Counted from the stretch's first letter, positions 15,521-23,275 are shown. The stretch: 41,539 bases of DNA from Oscillospiraceae bacterium (GCA_015068905.1 SVJQ01000014.1:1-41539), one strand, 5' to 3'. Translations and numbers: made by a program. The notes: generated by a model from the letters alone, not told the origin.

Positions 15521-16111
15521 CTATTTACAAACCTTAATTTTAGTGAGGAACATTGGCATCACTCTTTTTGCATATTGCTTGAGTGAATATTCTCCATTGC
15601 ACAAACACCAGTCGTACAAAAGTGCCCGTTCACACATAGCATACAGCTTCACAATCTCGCTGACTGTCATCTCGCTCGTCAGCTCCCCACTCTTTTGCCC
15701 GTCAGCCACAATTTTACGGAGCAGCTTATAGTAAAGGCGCTTATTGTCTAAAAGGTGCTTCTCGCCTTTTGTAATAAGCTGTGTGGAATACAGCCTTGTC
15801 AAAAGGTCAATATCAATTCTGTCCTCAATCATAGAAAACAGCTCGCTGTTTAAATATAAAAGCCTGTCAAAGGCAGACATGGCCGCAGGCATACTGTCCT
15901 GCAATTTGGCATACTCTTCATCAAATATGTACGAGAGTGAGCCCAAAAGTGCGTCTTTACCTTCAAAATAGTGATAAAAAGACCCCTTCGACGTGCCGGA
16001 TTGCTCAATAATCTCCTCCACCGTTGTGTCTTCATACCCCTGCTCATAAAACAAATCCCAGGCGGCGTTAATAATTTTACCCTTTGTGTTTCTTTCGTTT
16101 TTCTTTGACAT
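15521..16111 (-). CDS. TetR/AcrR family transcriptional regulator
   Basis: A 196-residue repressor-type protein. The N-terminal DNA-binding domain (about 8-55) reads KGKIINAAWDLFYEQGYEDT followed by VEEIIEQSGTSKGSFYHYF, the TetR pattern. The C-terminal helical part is the ligand and dimer domain and has no recognisable subfamily. AAGGA lies about 10 bases upstream of the ATG. It is 51 bases after the DUF4886 gene and upstream of putP, all on the same strand, with the long inverted repeat between it and putP. The target may be its own promoter, putP or a distant gene. Confidence 0.9.
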   Translation of the reverse strand: MSKKNERNTKGKIINAAWDLFYEQGYEDTTVEEIIEQSGTSKGSFYHYFEGKDALLGSLSYIFDEEYAKLQDSMPAAMSAFDRLLYLNSELFSMIEDRIDIDLLTRLYSTQLITKGEKHLLDNKRLYYKLLRKIVADGQKSGELTSEMTVSEIVKLYAMCERALLYDWCLCNGEYSLKQYAKRVMPMFLTKIKVCK

Positions 16112-16136
16112 AGTTTTCAGTCCTTATGTATCAGTT

Positions 16137-16158
16137 GAAAATCGCATTGGCGATTTTC
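16137..16158. other. Hairpin between the DUF4886 gene and tetR
   Basis: A 9-bp perfect stem (GAAAATCGC with GCGATTTTC) with an ATTG loop. On the plus strand it is followed by a T-rich tract; on the minus strand, the direction of both flanking genes, it is not. As a terminator it points the wrong way, so it may block antisense transcripts or only loosely end the DUF4886 message. Confidence 0.5.
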
Positions 16159-16162
16159 TTTT

Positions 16163-16885
16163 TTATTTTAAAAATTCCATAACGCAACGTTTCGCTGTTT
16201 CAATATCCGCTTTAGAGATTTCTTCATCAAAATCAGAGAATGTGTTACTTGTTATATCATTGCCCGTTAGAATTACATACCAAAGCAATCCGAGGGTATA
16301 TCTGCCCAATCCATAACCTGCATGATAGGTATCTCTGTGTATTGTTTCAATGCCCGATGCAAGGAGTTTTTGAAAAACCTCGCCGGATGGAATAACCAAA
16401 TCTGCATTGATTGCTTCAGCAGCTTTTTCATAGGATGCTTTGATGTCATTGAACATATCAATATCATTTTGATAGCCCAGTTCCTCCTTCAGGCGCTGAC
16501 AGCCGTTCTCATACGCCCACGTCTGATGAATTGCTATCTTGGCCTTTGACACACAATGCCGCACATACTCAACAATTTTATTAAGATACGGTTGATATGT
16601 ATTATAATAAGGGGACTCATGGCTTACCTGCTGAATGGTAACAACATCCCAATTACGGTTTAAAAGGGATTCTTTTAACGAAACACGAAAGCCTGTGCTT
16701 TCCCCGTTCATTTCAAGTGTATATGCCCTTTCCTCGCTTAACATATTTCTATAATGAAGGGAAAGAGGACATCCACCTATATAAAGGTTAAAGGTGTTAA
16801 GAGAGAACCCGTCAGCTTTTGCAATTCTGTGTAAATATCTTTGCGCATCCTGCGAAAAACTGTTCCCTATCGATAAAACGTTCAT
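16163..16885 (-). CDS. DUF4886 family SGNH-like hydrolase
   Basis: A 240-residue protein of the DUF4886 family with an SGNH-hydrolase layout. GNSFS at 7-11 carries the likely nucleophile Ser9. GGC (37-39) and the WDVVTIQQVSHE stretch (79-90) match the second and third blocks. HRDTYHAGYGLGRY holds a probable Asp185/His188 pair. Relatives are often encoded in polysaccharide-use regions of gut bacteria and are thought to be carbohydrate esterases, though I know of no defined activity. There is no signal peptide, so it is cytoplasmic. The ATG at 16885 follows AAAAGGAAG by about 9 bases; in-frame upstream sequence has no better start. The hairpin array begins about 70 bases upstream. Confidence 0.82.
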   Translation of the reverse strand: MNVLSIGNSFSQDAQRYLHRIAKADGFSLNTFNLYIGGCPLSLHYRNMLSEERAYTLEMNGESTGFRVSLKESLLNRNWDVVTIQQVSHESPYYNTYQPYLNKIVEYVRHCVSKAKIAIHQTWAYENGCQRLKEELGYQNDIDMFNDIKASYEKAAEAINADLVIPSGEVFQKLLASGIETIHRDTYHAGYGLGRYTLGLLWYVILTGNDITSNTFSDFDEEISKADIETAKRCVMEFLK

Positions 16886-16957
16886 TGTAATCAACTTCCT
16901 TTTATTATTTTTATTATAACTATTTCGAGGCATATGGTTTAGATGCAACTTATTTTG

Positions 16958-17158
16958 GCGATATACTCACTCTGTTCGTGCGATATATTTTCACTCTGTT
17001 CAAATGCGATATAACTCCGCTTTGCTCCGTTGCGATATAATATAAATTCCCTTTTCTCGTCCCGAAGGGACATATCGCACCTTTAGGTATATCACATCCG
17101 CAAGGATATATCGCAAATTCCGTCAGAAATTTATATCGCTGCGTTGCTATGCAACGCA
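16958..17158. repeat. Symmetrical hairpin array with GCGATAT spacers
   Basis: Four forward GCGATAT motifs (16958, 16980, 17006, 17032) are followed by four inverted ATATCGC motifs (17072, 17089 as ATATCAC, 17108, 17133). Spacing is 17-36 bases. Short palindromes lie between them (for example TCCCGAAGGGA near 17060 and ATCCGCAAGGAT near 17096). The block ends with the perfect hairpin TGCGTTGC/GCAACGCA (17140-17158). It has no open reading frame worth calling. It resembles the multi-hairpin intergenic repeats common in Clostridia. Confidence 0.75.
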
Positions 17159-17195
17159 ATTACTCGTGTCAAGTCAGGGACAAAAAAATAATAAA

Positions 17196-17516
17196 TTAAT
17201 CTTTTCTCGGCTTCTGCTTTTGTTCTTTAATTTTCTGAACAACCAAATAGATTATATTAATAAGCACAAAACCCATAATACTTGGTAGCCACATAAAATA
17301 TACTGCTATCATAGCGTCGCTATGTAAAAAAGATTCTATCTCTTCCCAAAACCCCTTATAAGTGCCAATCAAAAATACATTTTTTATTATCGAATACAAC
17401 ACTAGAGGCACATAAACGGCTATACTCCAAAAAGGTTTTTTAAAAATCCAGAACAAGCCAAATATACCCATAGGAGCAAAAAAGCACAACAACATATAAA
17501 TATAAATTTCTGCCAT
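17196..17516 (-). CDS. Hypothetical small membrane protein
   Basis: A 106-residue protein not recognised as any family. It has three hydrophobic segments (about 5-24, 28-50 and 70-95) and a lysine-rich C-terminal tail (KIKEQKQKPRKD). That suggests a tail on the cytoplasmic side. The ATG is preceded by GTGAG about 8 bases upstream, a weak ribosome binding site. A strong promoter at 17646-17674 points at it with a leader of about 120 bases. It lies alone between the hairpin array and the DUF4838 gene. That it is a real gene is supported by the promoter and membrane pattern only. Confidence 0.55.
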   Translation of the reverse strand: MAEIYIYMLLCFFAPMGIFGLFWIFKKPFWSIAVYVPLVLYSIIKNVFLIGTYKGFWEEIESFLHSDAMIAVYFMWLPSIMGFVLINIIYLVVQKIKEQKQKPRKD

Positions 17517-17645
17517 AAAATCATCTCACTTACAAATCAGTTTTAGGTAAGTCTCTCTCAGACAAAGGAAACTGTCAGCGTAGTTAAGTAAGGGGCTGAA
17601 ACATTCCGCCTTTTCTCAGCACTTGACGTAATCTTTATTAAATTT

Positions 17646-17674
17646 ATTATATAACAACTCAGGTGTTTTTTCAA
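17646..17674 (-). promoter_or_regulatory. Promoter of the hypothetical membrane protein
   Basis: On the minus strand TTGAAA (17669-17674) lies 17 bp from TATAAT (17646-17651). The leader to the ATG at 17516 is about 120 bases and contains small inverted repeats but no known riboswitch that I recognise. Confidence 0.65.
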
Positions 17675-17692
17675 GAAAATCTACTACTCAAG

Positions 17693-17727
17693 CAAAAAAG
17701 CCGGAGCAAAATTTGCTCCGGCTTTTT
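17693..17727 (-). terminator. Bidirectional terminator after the DUF4838 gene
   Basis: An 11-bp perfect stem (17700-17710 with 17712-17722 around a minimal loop) is flanked by A and T runs. It sits 10 bases after the stop of the 795-residue protein. Confidence 0.9.
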
Positions 17728-17737
17728 GCCACACAAA

Positions 17738-20125
17738 TTATTTACGAACCACAATCGCGCGGTCTAAGTAAACAGCTTCTTCTACATCCCTGCTGCCGCC
17801 GTAAATTTCACCGGCAAATTTGATAGAAAGATACACATCACAGGCATCCATGGGGAAGGTCACAGCCATACCTGAAAGGCTGAGCCAGTTAAAGTTGTTG
17901 CCAAAGATGTCAACACGGGTGTCACCCGACCGGCGAATGCCATCAACAGAACCGATTTTGTAAAGATGATATACATCCGGCACAATATCTTCTTTAAACA
18001 GCTCAACGCCGGTTACATACTCACCGTCCTGCTGGATGTAAATCTGTACACCGCCGGCGGTTTCAGCATCACGACTGGTAGCCAGCAGTGCGGAAACCTC
18101 AAGGGGGTCACAGGCATCAGCACGGCACAGTTTTTCTACACGGCCCAGGCAGGAATCAGGGTCATCCACATAAGATACGCCATAGAGTTCCATATCGTTG
18201 ATATGGCGCATAGAATTTTTGTAGAAGAACTGATACACATCGTCAGAGTTTACGTCGGAAAGTTCTGCCGGCAAGGGCGCTGTGTCAGGTTCATCGGTAA
18301 ATACCATGCTTGCATAAAACTTAATCTCATTATCTATGCGAGCAGACTTGTACTGCGGTTTATCGGGAGATGAATCCTTAACATAATAGCGCGGATGGTT
18401 CTTATATGTCTCAAGACCGCTTATAACCATCTTGCGAACCGCTTCTCTATCATATTCAAAGGTTTCACCATCGGCTTCTGCCATTTTCTTTAAATCAAAG
18501 TATTTAACTAACAAGGAGCATCCCAACAGAGTGTGAACATAGTCAACACGGCGTGAATAAACCGGATTGCCGGCAACAGCCTTGCGGGCTTTTTCTAAGA
18601 GCACCATACCCTTTTTAACTGCTTTATAATCTAAATAATTGTGGTGCATGCTTTCAATGATACAGCAAGCCAGCGTATTGTTTTCTGCTGCAGAACGCCT
18701 CAGTTCATCTAAGTATGCTTTCACATAGCAGCCTGCCGCACCGTAGAAACGAGGCATAAAATCGTTAATTAAATCCTCGGCCTCAAGATAGGGGTCTTCG
18801 CACAAGTGCAACATCATATAATGCTGCAGCTCCCACATATCTGTTGCCAGGCATTCGTTTTCTGCAAAGACGCCCGTAACACCATTTTCATAGAAGGAAC
18901 GGAAGGTGTTGCACAAACGGTTAGAAACCGGCAAAGCCATATCAAAGAACAGATGGAACATATATTCCCAAATGTAAAAATCACTACCGGATTTTTTACA
19001 GATTTCAGACCACTGTTTTAAAAGTCTTGCATAAGGCTTGTTACCCTTGTTATCAATGTCGTGAATAATGTCAGAATAAACCTGAGCCAAGCGGATGATA
19101 ACATTCGGCTCGGGCAGGGTGTCATCCAGCGGTGGATCTGTATAAACAGCATACGCTAAGGTTTCAAGCTTCACATCGGGGTGCTTTTCTGCCACAACCT
19201 TGGCAATTTTATTCACAAACTGAATGGCATAACCGCTGTTGCCGGATTTTGCCATGGCCTTCTTACACTTTTCACACTGACAAAGACCACCCATGCTGTC
19301 AGGGAAGGAAATATCATAGAAACAAGGCATTTCAACGCCGTGCTCTGCCGCCAGTTTTTTATCCTCTTCAATAAAGCCCAAAAGCTTATCTGTAACAGCC
19401 TGCACCAGTTCGTCATTACTCAGGCAGTAATGAGCGTAAGGGATACGTTTGCCCTCAACGTCACTCCAGGCAAACCAATCGGGATGGTCTTCAAAATATT
19501 CCGCCGCAGGGAAGTATTTGTTAATGGTGTGAACGTGCCATGGACGACCCATAGGCATCGCACCGCCAAACTTTTTGACAGATGGGTTATAAACATCATC
19601 CGGGAGACCATCGTCACCCACAACATTGGTACGGGTTCTTGCTTCATAAGAAAAGTCTTCAATTTGACGATAGCCCAGAATCTTACGATAATAGAATGCG
19701 GGGGTACCTTCTTTGTAGAAATCAGCATCCAAAGAAAGCTCTGTCACGTCTGGGATATACTCTTCCCAGTTTGACCACCAACGAACACCCACAATATCTT
19801 CTAAGAAATGATACACTGCATACAAAATACCGCGGTCATTTTCCTTTTCACCACCGGTTAAAATGATGTTGCCGTTATCTTCTTTAATAATCCAGTTTTC
19901 AACTGATTTGCCGGCAACGCCCGCTTTCTTTGCATATTCGGTACGACCGATATAGAAAGCCTTAGTTGCTGCTTCACTCTCTTTTTTAATAGGCAGTTCT
20001 ACAGTGTAAGACTTTTTCAAATACTGTTGTAATTCCGTTGCCGCTGTTTCTTCTACCGGTGCAGGGATTGCTGGAATTACAATAGCATACTCTGATTGTT
20101 TGTCATAAATAATCATCATTGTCAC
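17738..20125 (-). CDS. DUF4838 domain protein, glycoside-hydrolase-like
   Basis: A 795-residue cytoplasmic protein without a signal peptide. Residues 1-130 form a GH20/GH67-type N-terminal domain (GRTEYA at 60-65; the RGILYAVYHFLEDIVGVRWW stretch near 98-117). A DUF4838 barrel follows (about 195-480) with HPDWFAW (214-220), DISFPDSMGG (271-280) and a CQCEKC cysteine cluster (282-287). The last 150 residues look like a beta-rich, possibly carbohydrate-binding domain. DUF4838 proteins are found in polysaccharide-use loci and are presumed glycosidases; I know of no defined activity. GTG at 20125 is chosen because AAGGAGG lies 5-6 bases upstream; ATG two codons later is possible. It is monocistronic, with a promoter at 20225-20254 and a palindrome at the expected start point. 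Confidence 0.82.
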   Translation of the reverse strand: MTMMIIYDKQSEYAIVIPAIPAPVEETAATELQQYLKKSYTVELPIKKESEAATKAFYIGRTEYAKKAGVAGKSVENWIIKEDNGNIILTGGEKENDRGILYAVYHFLEDIVGVRWWSNWEEYIPDVTELSLDADFYKEGTPAFYYRKILGYRQIEDFSYEARTRTNVVGDDGLPDDVYNPSVKKFGGAMPMGRPWHVHTINKYFPAAEYFEDHPDWFAWSDVEGKRIPYAHYCLSNDELVQAVTDKLLGFIEEDKKLAAEHGVEMPCFYDISFPDSMGGLCQCEKCKKAMAKSGNSGYAIQFVNKIAKVVAEKHPDVKLETLAYAVYTDPPLDDTLPEPNVIIRLAQVYSDIIHDIDNKGNKPYARLLKQWSEICKKSGSDFYIWEYMFHLFFDMALPVSNRLCNTFRSFYENGVTGVFAENECLATDMWELQHYMMLHLCEDPYLEAEDLINDFMPRFYGAAGCYVKAYLDELRRSAAENNTLACCIIESMHHNYLDYKAVKKGMVLLEKARKAVAGNPVYSRRVDYVHTLLGCSLLVKYFDLKKMAEADGETFEYDREAVRKMVISGLETYKNHPRYYVKDSSPDKPQYKSARIDNEIKFYASMVFTDEPDTAPLPAELSDVNSDDVYQFFYKNSMRHINDMELYGVSYVDDPDSCLGRVEKLCRADACDPLEVSALLATSRDAETAGGVQIYIQQDGEYVTGVELFKEDIVPDVYHLYKIGSVDGIRRSGDTRVDIFGNNFNWLSLSGMAVTFPMDACDVYLSIKFAGEIYGGSRDVEEAVYLDRAIVVRK

Positions 20126-20200
20126 ATACTCCTCCTTATATAATGCTTCTTAAAATCATCGCTACAATCAAAACTAGCATGTTACTTTTTGCCTTCTCGT

Positions 20201-20220
20201 TCACTCATCTGTATGAGTGA
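20201..20220. promoter_or_regulatory. Candidate operator of the DUF4838 gene
   Basis: TCACTCAT and ATGAGTGA form a perfect 8-bp inverted repeat around CTGT. It lies 4 bases downstream of the -10 of the DUF4838 promoter, at the predicted start point. That is a usual place for a repressor site; the alternative is a 5' mRNA hairpin. Confidence 0.5.
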
Positions 20221-20224
20221 TTTT

Positions 20225-20254
20225 ATTGTATCATTATATCATGTACCAAGTCAA
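20225..20254 (-). promoter_or_regulatory. Promoter of the DUF4838 gene
   Basis: On the minus strand TTGACT (20249-20254) lies 18 bp from TACAAT (20225-20230). Confidence 0.6.
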
Positions 20255-20324
20255 GCTTTTTCTGCCTAAAATAGTACCTCGTTACATTCATTTGCTTGTA
20301 ATTTAAAACTTATCAAAAAAAGGT

Positions 20325-20353
20325 TTGACAAAGCCCCCAGCCTGTGCTATAAT
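20325..20353 (+). promoter_or_regulatory. tRNA-Lys promoter
   Basis: A consensus promoter: TTGACA (20325-20330) lies 17 bp from TATAAT (20348-20353). Transcription would start about 25 bases before the mature tRNA. Confidence 0.9.
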
Positions 20354-20383
20354 ATATTTCTGTTGAGGACAACTAAATAATGA

Positions 20384-20459
20384 GCACCTTTAGCTCAGCT
20401 GGTAGAGCACCTGACTCTTAATCAGGGTGTCCAGGGTTCGAGTCCCTGAAGGTGTACCA
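20384..20459 (+). tRNA. tRNA-Lys (anticodon CTT)
   Basis: A 76-base cloverleaf with encoded CCA. The acceptor arm GCACCTT pairs with AAGGTGT (a G-U first pair). The D arm contains AGCTCAGCTGGTAGAGC. The anticodon stem CCTGA/TCAGG holds loop CTCTTAA, giving anticodon CTT for lysine. The T loop is GGTTCGAGTCC. The 3' end is repeated 199 bases downstream. Confidence 0.98.
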
Positions 20460-20460
20460 A

Positions 20461-20659
20461 TAAAACTCACATGCCTTATGCGTGTGAGTTTTTTGTTTTA
20501 CCAAAGGGACGAGAACCCTGAGAGGGTTTTTGCGTTAGGAAAACAGTTCAGCGAACTGTTTTTAGCAAAAAGGTGCGAGTCCGGTACCAAAATGCGAAGC
20601 ATTTGGGTGGACGAGCAGATAAGACGCCAAAGGCGGCTGTGTCCCTGAAGGTGTACCAA
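20461..20659 (+). mobile_element. Tandem-hairpin element duplicating the tRNA-Lys 3' end
   Basis: A 199-base non-coding block lies directly after the tRNA and ends with an exact 19-base copy of its 3' end (20442-20460 and 20641-20659, GTCCCTGAAGGTGTACCAA). Inside are a terminator hairpin (20462-20495) and four more perfect hairpins: AACCCT/AGGGTT (20514-20528), AACAGTTC/GAACTGTT (20542-20560), AAATGC/GCATTT (20590-20604) and CGCC/GGCG (20625-20635). There is a further tRNA-tail-like piece, GTGCGAGTCCGGTACCA, near 20573. The layout resembles a small unit inserted at a tRNA 3' end with a duplicated attachment core. No integrase or coding frame is present. Confidence 0.6.
20462..20495 (+). terminator. 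Terminator directly after tRNA-Lys
   Basis: A 13-bp stem (20462-20474 with 20480-20492, one G-U type mismatch) has a five-base loop and a T tract. It lies inside the hairpin element. Confidence 0.85.
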
Positions 20660-20665
20660 ACAAAT

Positions 20666-20705
20666 AAGGCTTGAAACCTGGTGTTTCAAGCCTTGTTGTT
20701 TTTTA
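20666..20705 (+). terminator. Second terminator, beyond the duplicated tRNA end
   Basis: A 12-bp perfect stem (20666-20677 with 20683-20694) with a CTGGT loop is followed by TTGTTTTTT. It may be the original tRNA terminator, displaced by the inserted element. Confidence 0.85.
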
Positions 20706-20760
20706 GAGCCATTTTACTTATTTTTCTTTTGAAGTCCCTTTGGCTATATCAAGAAAAGTC

Positions 20761-21843
20761 CTACTTCAAAGCTATAATTTTATTTTTAATCTTATCGCTT
20801 TCTTCAGGTGAAAGAATACCGGTTGTAATGTGATAGGTCAATGTTTCACCGGGCTGAAGGTATTTTTCCTGACCCCGTTCTTTGCAATACAGATAGCCCA
20901 TATGCTGTGCAGTTGCAGGAAGCACCATACCCAAAGCATCCTCATCTGCCGTTCTTGCAATCCATCTTAAGCCAAAGGGCAATTCACCCGGCTTATGTGA
21001 CACATAGCAGGCATAACCATCCGGCAGAAGCTGCATTGTATGTGCATCGCCGTTTTCATCTGCATCGTACTTACAGGTGAACACAATTTCGGGCGCATAG
21101 CTCTGTGTTTCAGGGTCAATTGTGTCCATAATGGATGTATCTTTATCCAGTCTGTCAAGATAGTCATTTGTTTTCGCCGCAAGTGCCTCAGGATAGCCTT
21201 CAGGTACTTCGTGATGAGGCGTGATATTTTCAGGTTTTGCCGTATAGTAAAGCTTTGCGCCATCAACAGGGCGATAATTAATATGGCAAAGGTAGAAATA
21301 CTCAAGGGGAAGGTCTTTGTGGTTTTTCAACGTGATAAACATCTGGATGGTCGAAGCATTCTCATACAATCTGCATTCGGGCATAAATTCATAATTATGT
21401 TCAAAGGCTCTTTTAAACAGATAACTTCCGCTGAGAGAAACGTATTTGCCCTTTTCATCCTCACCGATGATGATATAGGCTTCGTTATATTTTGCAATGG
21501 GAAGCTCTCCGTGGGGCAGATGGGTATCTTCGGAAGTAGGATTACCCATAGCTGTGAGTCCGCAATGCATTAAAAACGCGCCGTAACTTTCGCCGTAGGT
21601 AGCATAACAAACTTCGGGCTCATCATAAATTGATTTCATAACCATATTATGGCCTAAAAACTCCATATCCCAAACCTGCTGACCAACAAACGGCAAAAGG
21701 GTTACATAGCCCTTATCGTTTGAAAGCTTGACTGCTTCGATTCCGTTAGCATACTTAAAAAGAGTTGCTTTCAGACTGCCGCCGGAAAAAACTGTTCTTT
21801 CCTTTTCTACAAAAAATTCTTTGTACAAATTGATTCTGTTCAT
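20761..21843 (-). CDS. DUF4432 family, galactose-mutarotase-like protein
   Basis: A 360-residue beta-rich protein of the DUF4432 family, which shares the aldose-1-epimerase (galactose mutarotase) superfamily fold. Seen here are SLKATLFKYANGIEAVKLSN, LLPFVGQQVWDMEFLGHNM, the conserved segment MHCGLTAMGNPTSEDTHLPH with several histidines, and the closing PGETLTYHITTGIL. The likely role is binding or epimerising a sugar or sugar derivative in the cytoplasm; no exact reaction is established to my knowledge. GAGGAAAATAAT precedes the ATG. It has its own strong promoter (21928-21956). It stands beside the DUF4838 gene, separated only by the tRNA region, which supports a shared carbohydrate theme. 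Confidence 0.82.
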   Translation of the reverse strand: MNRINLYKEFFVEKERTVFSGGSLKATLFKYANGIEAVKLSNDKGYVTLLPFVGQQVWDMEFLGHNMVMKSIYDEPEVCYATYGESYGAFLMHCGLTAMGNPTSEDTHLPHGELPIAKYNEAYIIIGEDEKGKYVSLSGSYLFKRAFEHNYEFMPECRLYENASTIQMFITLKNHKDLPLEYFYLCHINYRPVDGAKLYYTAKPENITPHHEVPEGYPEALAAKTNDYLDRLDKDTSIMDTIDPETQSYAPEIVFTCKYDADENGDAHTMQLLPDGYACYVSHKPGELPFGLRWIARTADEDALGMVLPATAQHMGYLYCKERGQEKYLQPGETLTYHITTGILSPEESDKIKNKIIALK

Positions 21844-21927
21844 ATTATTTTCCTCGCTTACTTAAATTGTTCCTATAGATTTTTCTATAAAAAACCGGAT
21901 AAATTACATCCATCAACTTATTAAAAA

Positions 21928-21956
21928 GTATATCACCAAAAAAAGAACGTGTCAAT
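21928..21956 (-). promoter_or_regulatory. Promoter of the DUF4432 gene
   Basis: On the minus strand a consensus TTGACA (21951-21956) lies 17 bp from TATACT (21928-21933). Confidence 0.8.
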
Positions 21957-21998
21957 GGCATTTCCACGATTCACCAAGCCAATACTTTTTGTGTTATA

Positions 21999-22027
21999 TT
22001 GACTTTTTATCATTTCTGTGACATAAT
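21999..22027 (+). promoter_or_regulatory. Promoter of the GNAT gene
   Basis: TTGACT (21999-22004) lies 17 bp from CATAAT (22022-22027). It is back-to-back with the DUF4432 promoter. Confidence 0.65.
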
Positions 22028-22063
22028 TACATCAACAAACAAACCATTTTTGAGGTGATTTGT

Positions 22064-22507
22064 ATGGTGATACGAGAGATAAAAGAAAACAAAAAACAGT
22101 ACATCTCCTTACTGCTTTTGGCAGATGAACAGGAAGATATGATTGACCGATATCTGGATAGAGGAACCATGTTTGCACTGGATGATAACGGTGTAAAAAG
22201 CGTGTGTGTTGTAACAGACGAAGAAAACGGCATTCTTGAAATCAAAAACATTGCCACCGAACCCGGCTCTCAGGGAAAAGGATATGCTAAAGCTCTGATT
22301 GACTTTATTGCCGAAAAATACAAGGGTCTGTATTCTGTTTTGCAGGTTGGTACAGGTGATAGCCCACTAACCATCCCGTTTTACGAAAAATGCGGTTTTG
22401 TCCGCTCTCACGCTGTCAAAAACTTTTTCACAGATCATTACAGAGAACCGATTTTTGAATGCGGTGTTCAGCTTATTGATATGATTTATCTCCAAAAAAA
22501 GATATAA
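22064..22507 (+). CDS. GNAT family N-acetyltransferase
   Basis: A 147-residue acetyltransferase. The acetyl-CoA loop is motif A, IATEPGSQGKGYAKALID (about 63-80), with QGKGYA in the pyrophosphate-binding position. It is followed by the typical FYEKCGF segment (107-112). The substrate is unknown. The ATG at 22064 follows GAGGTG by 6 bases. It is monocistronic and ends about 100 bases before a shared bidirectional terminator. Confidence 0.88.
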   Translation: MVIREIKENKKQYISLLLLADEQEDMIDRYLDRGTMFALDDNGVKSVCVVTDEENGILEIKNIATEPGSQGKGYAKALIDFIAEKYKGLYSVLQVGTGDSPLTIPFYEKCGFVRSHAVKNFFTDHYREPIFECGVQLIDMIYLQKKI

Positions 22508-22604
22508 GTCTAAATTAGATTCATTGTTGGCAAAGTATTGTTTTCCAATAAGAAGCCCCTTTTTCGCTGTATACTCACCAGAACTAAATGACTGTTGCAA
22601 AAGC

Positions 22605-22637
22605 AAAACCCCGGTCTGCACTAGACCGGGGTTTTTT
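22605..22637. terminator. Bidirectional terminator
   Basis: A GC-rich 13-bp perfect stem (22605-22617 with 22623-22635) with a five-base loop; T runs lie on both outgoing strands. It serves the GNAT gene and ribU, which converge here. Confidence 0.92.
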
Positions 22638-22650
22638 ATAATCATAGCAA

Positions 22651-23247
22651 TTACATTTTCTTGCCCTTTAACAGCGGGCTGAGTCTTTTATACAACAGCA
22701 TCGTCACCGCTGAAACTAAAATCACCTTAATCAGATTAAAGGGTGCCACACACAAAAGCACGAACTTAAAGGTGTTATCAATAACGGGCCAGATGGCTGC
22801 TGCCTGGGCTAAAATCGCCTCCAGCGGCATAAAATTGCTATATAGAGGCAGCATTACATAAGCATTGATAAAGCAGCCTAAAACTACCATAGACAATCCT
22901 CCGACTACAAGACCCAAAAGGGCACTCAGTTTAGTCTTTTTATGCTTATAAATCAGTGCTGCCGGCAGCACAAAAACAACGCCCAGCACAAAATTAGAAA
23001 GCTCACCTACGCCACCGGTAATACTGCCATTCATGATGAAATTCAGCAAAATTTTAATAGCTTCTATCACAACACCGGCAATCGGACCTAAAGAGAAAGC
23101 ACCGATTAAAACCGGAACTTCACTAAAATCCAGTTCATAAAAGCTTGGAGCAATAAACGGAAGGGGAAATTCTAACAGCATTAAAATCGATGCCATTGCC
23201 GCCAAGATTGCCACTTTTGTAAGCCATTGTAATTGTTTGTTTTTCAT
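22651..23247 (-). CDS. ribU: Riboflavin ECF transporter S component RibU
   Basis: A 198-residue, six-segment membrane protein that binds riboflavin and works with the shared EcfA1-EcfA2-T energy module, which is not in the window. Family marks are the N-terminal KVAILAAMASILMLLEFPLP and the APSFYELDFSEVPVLIGAF segment with the conserved Asp-Phe-Ser-Glu. IKILLNFIMNGSITGGVGEL and the ending NLIKVILVSAVTMLLYKRL follow. ATG at 23247 has AAGGAG 8 bases upstream; in-frame upstream codons lie within the riboswitch expression platform. The FMN riboswitch and attenuator directly upstream confirm the vitamin assignment. Confidence 0.95.
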   Translation of the reverse strand: MKNKQLQWLTKVAILAAMASILMLLEFPLPFIAPSFYELDFSEVPVLIGAFSLGPIAGVVIEAIKILLNFIMNGSITGGVGELSNFVLGVVFVLPAALIYKHKKTKLSALLGLVVGGLSMVVLGCFINAYVMLPLYSNFMPLEAILAQAAAIWPVIDNTFKFVLLCVAPFNLIKVILVSAVTMLLYKRLSPLLKGKKM

Positions 23248-23275
23248 AACTTTAACTCCTTTTCGCTCTTCGGGC

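Noticed and set aside
16958-17158. Possible CRISPR array
   Set aside because: The repeated unit is only about 7 bases, half of the copies are inverted, spacing is irregular and no cas gene is near.
16950-17159. A 69-codon open frame on the minus strand
   Set aside because: It lies wholly within the hairpin array, has no ribosome binding site and its protein is low in normal features; it is a by-product of the repeats.
17517-17640. A known riboswitch in the leader of the orphan membrane protein
   Set aside because: A GCTGAGA piece recalls the thiamine element, but the other conserved thiamine blocks are absent.
20427-20648. A 73-codon open frame starting in tRNA-Lys
   Set aside because: It overlaps the tRNA and the non-coding hairpin element and has no independent start signal.
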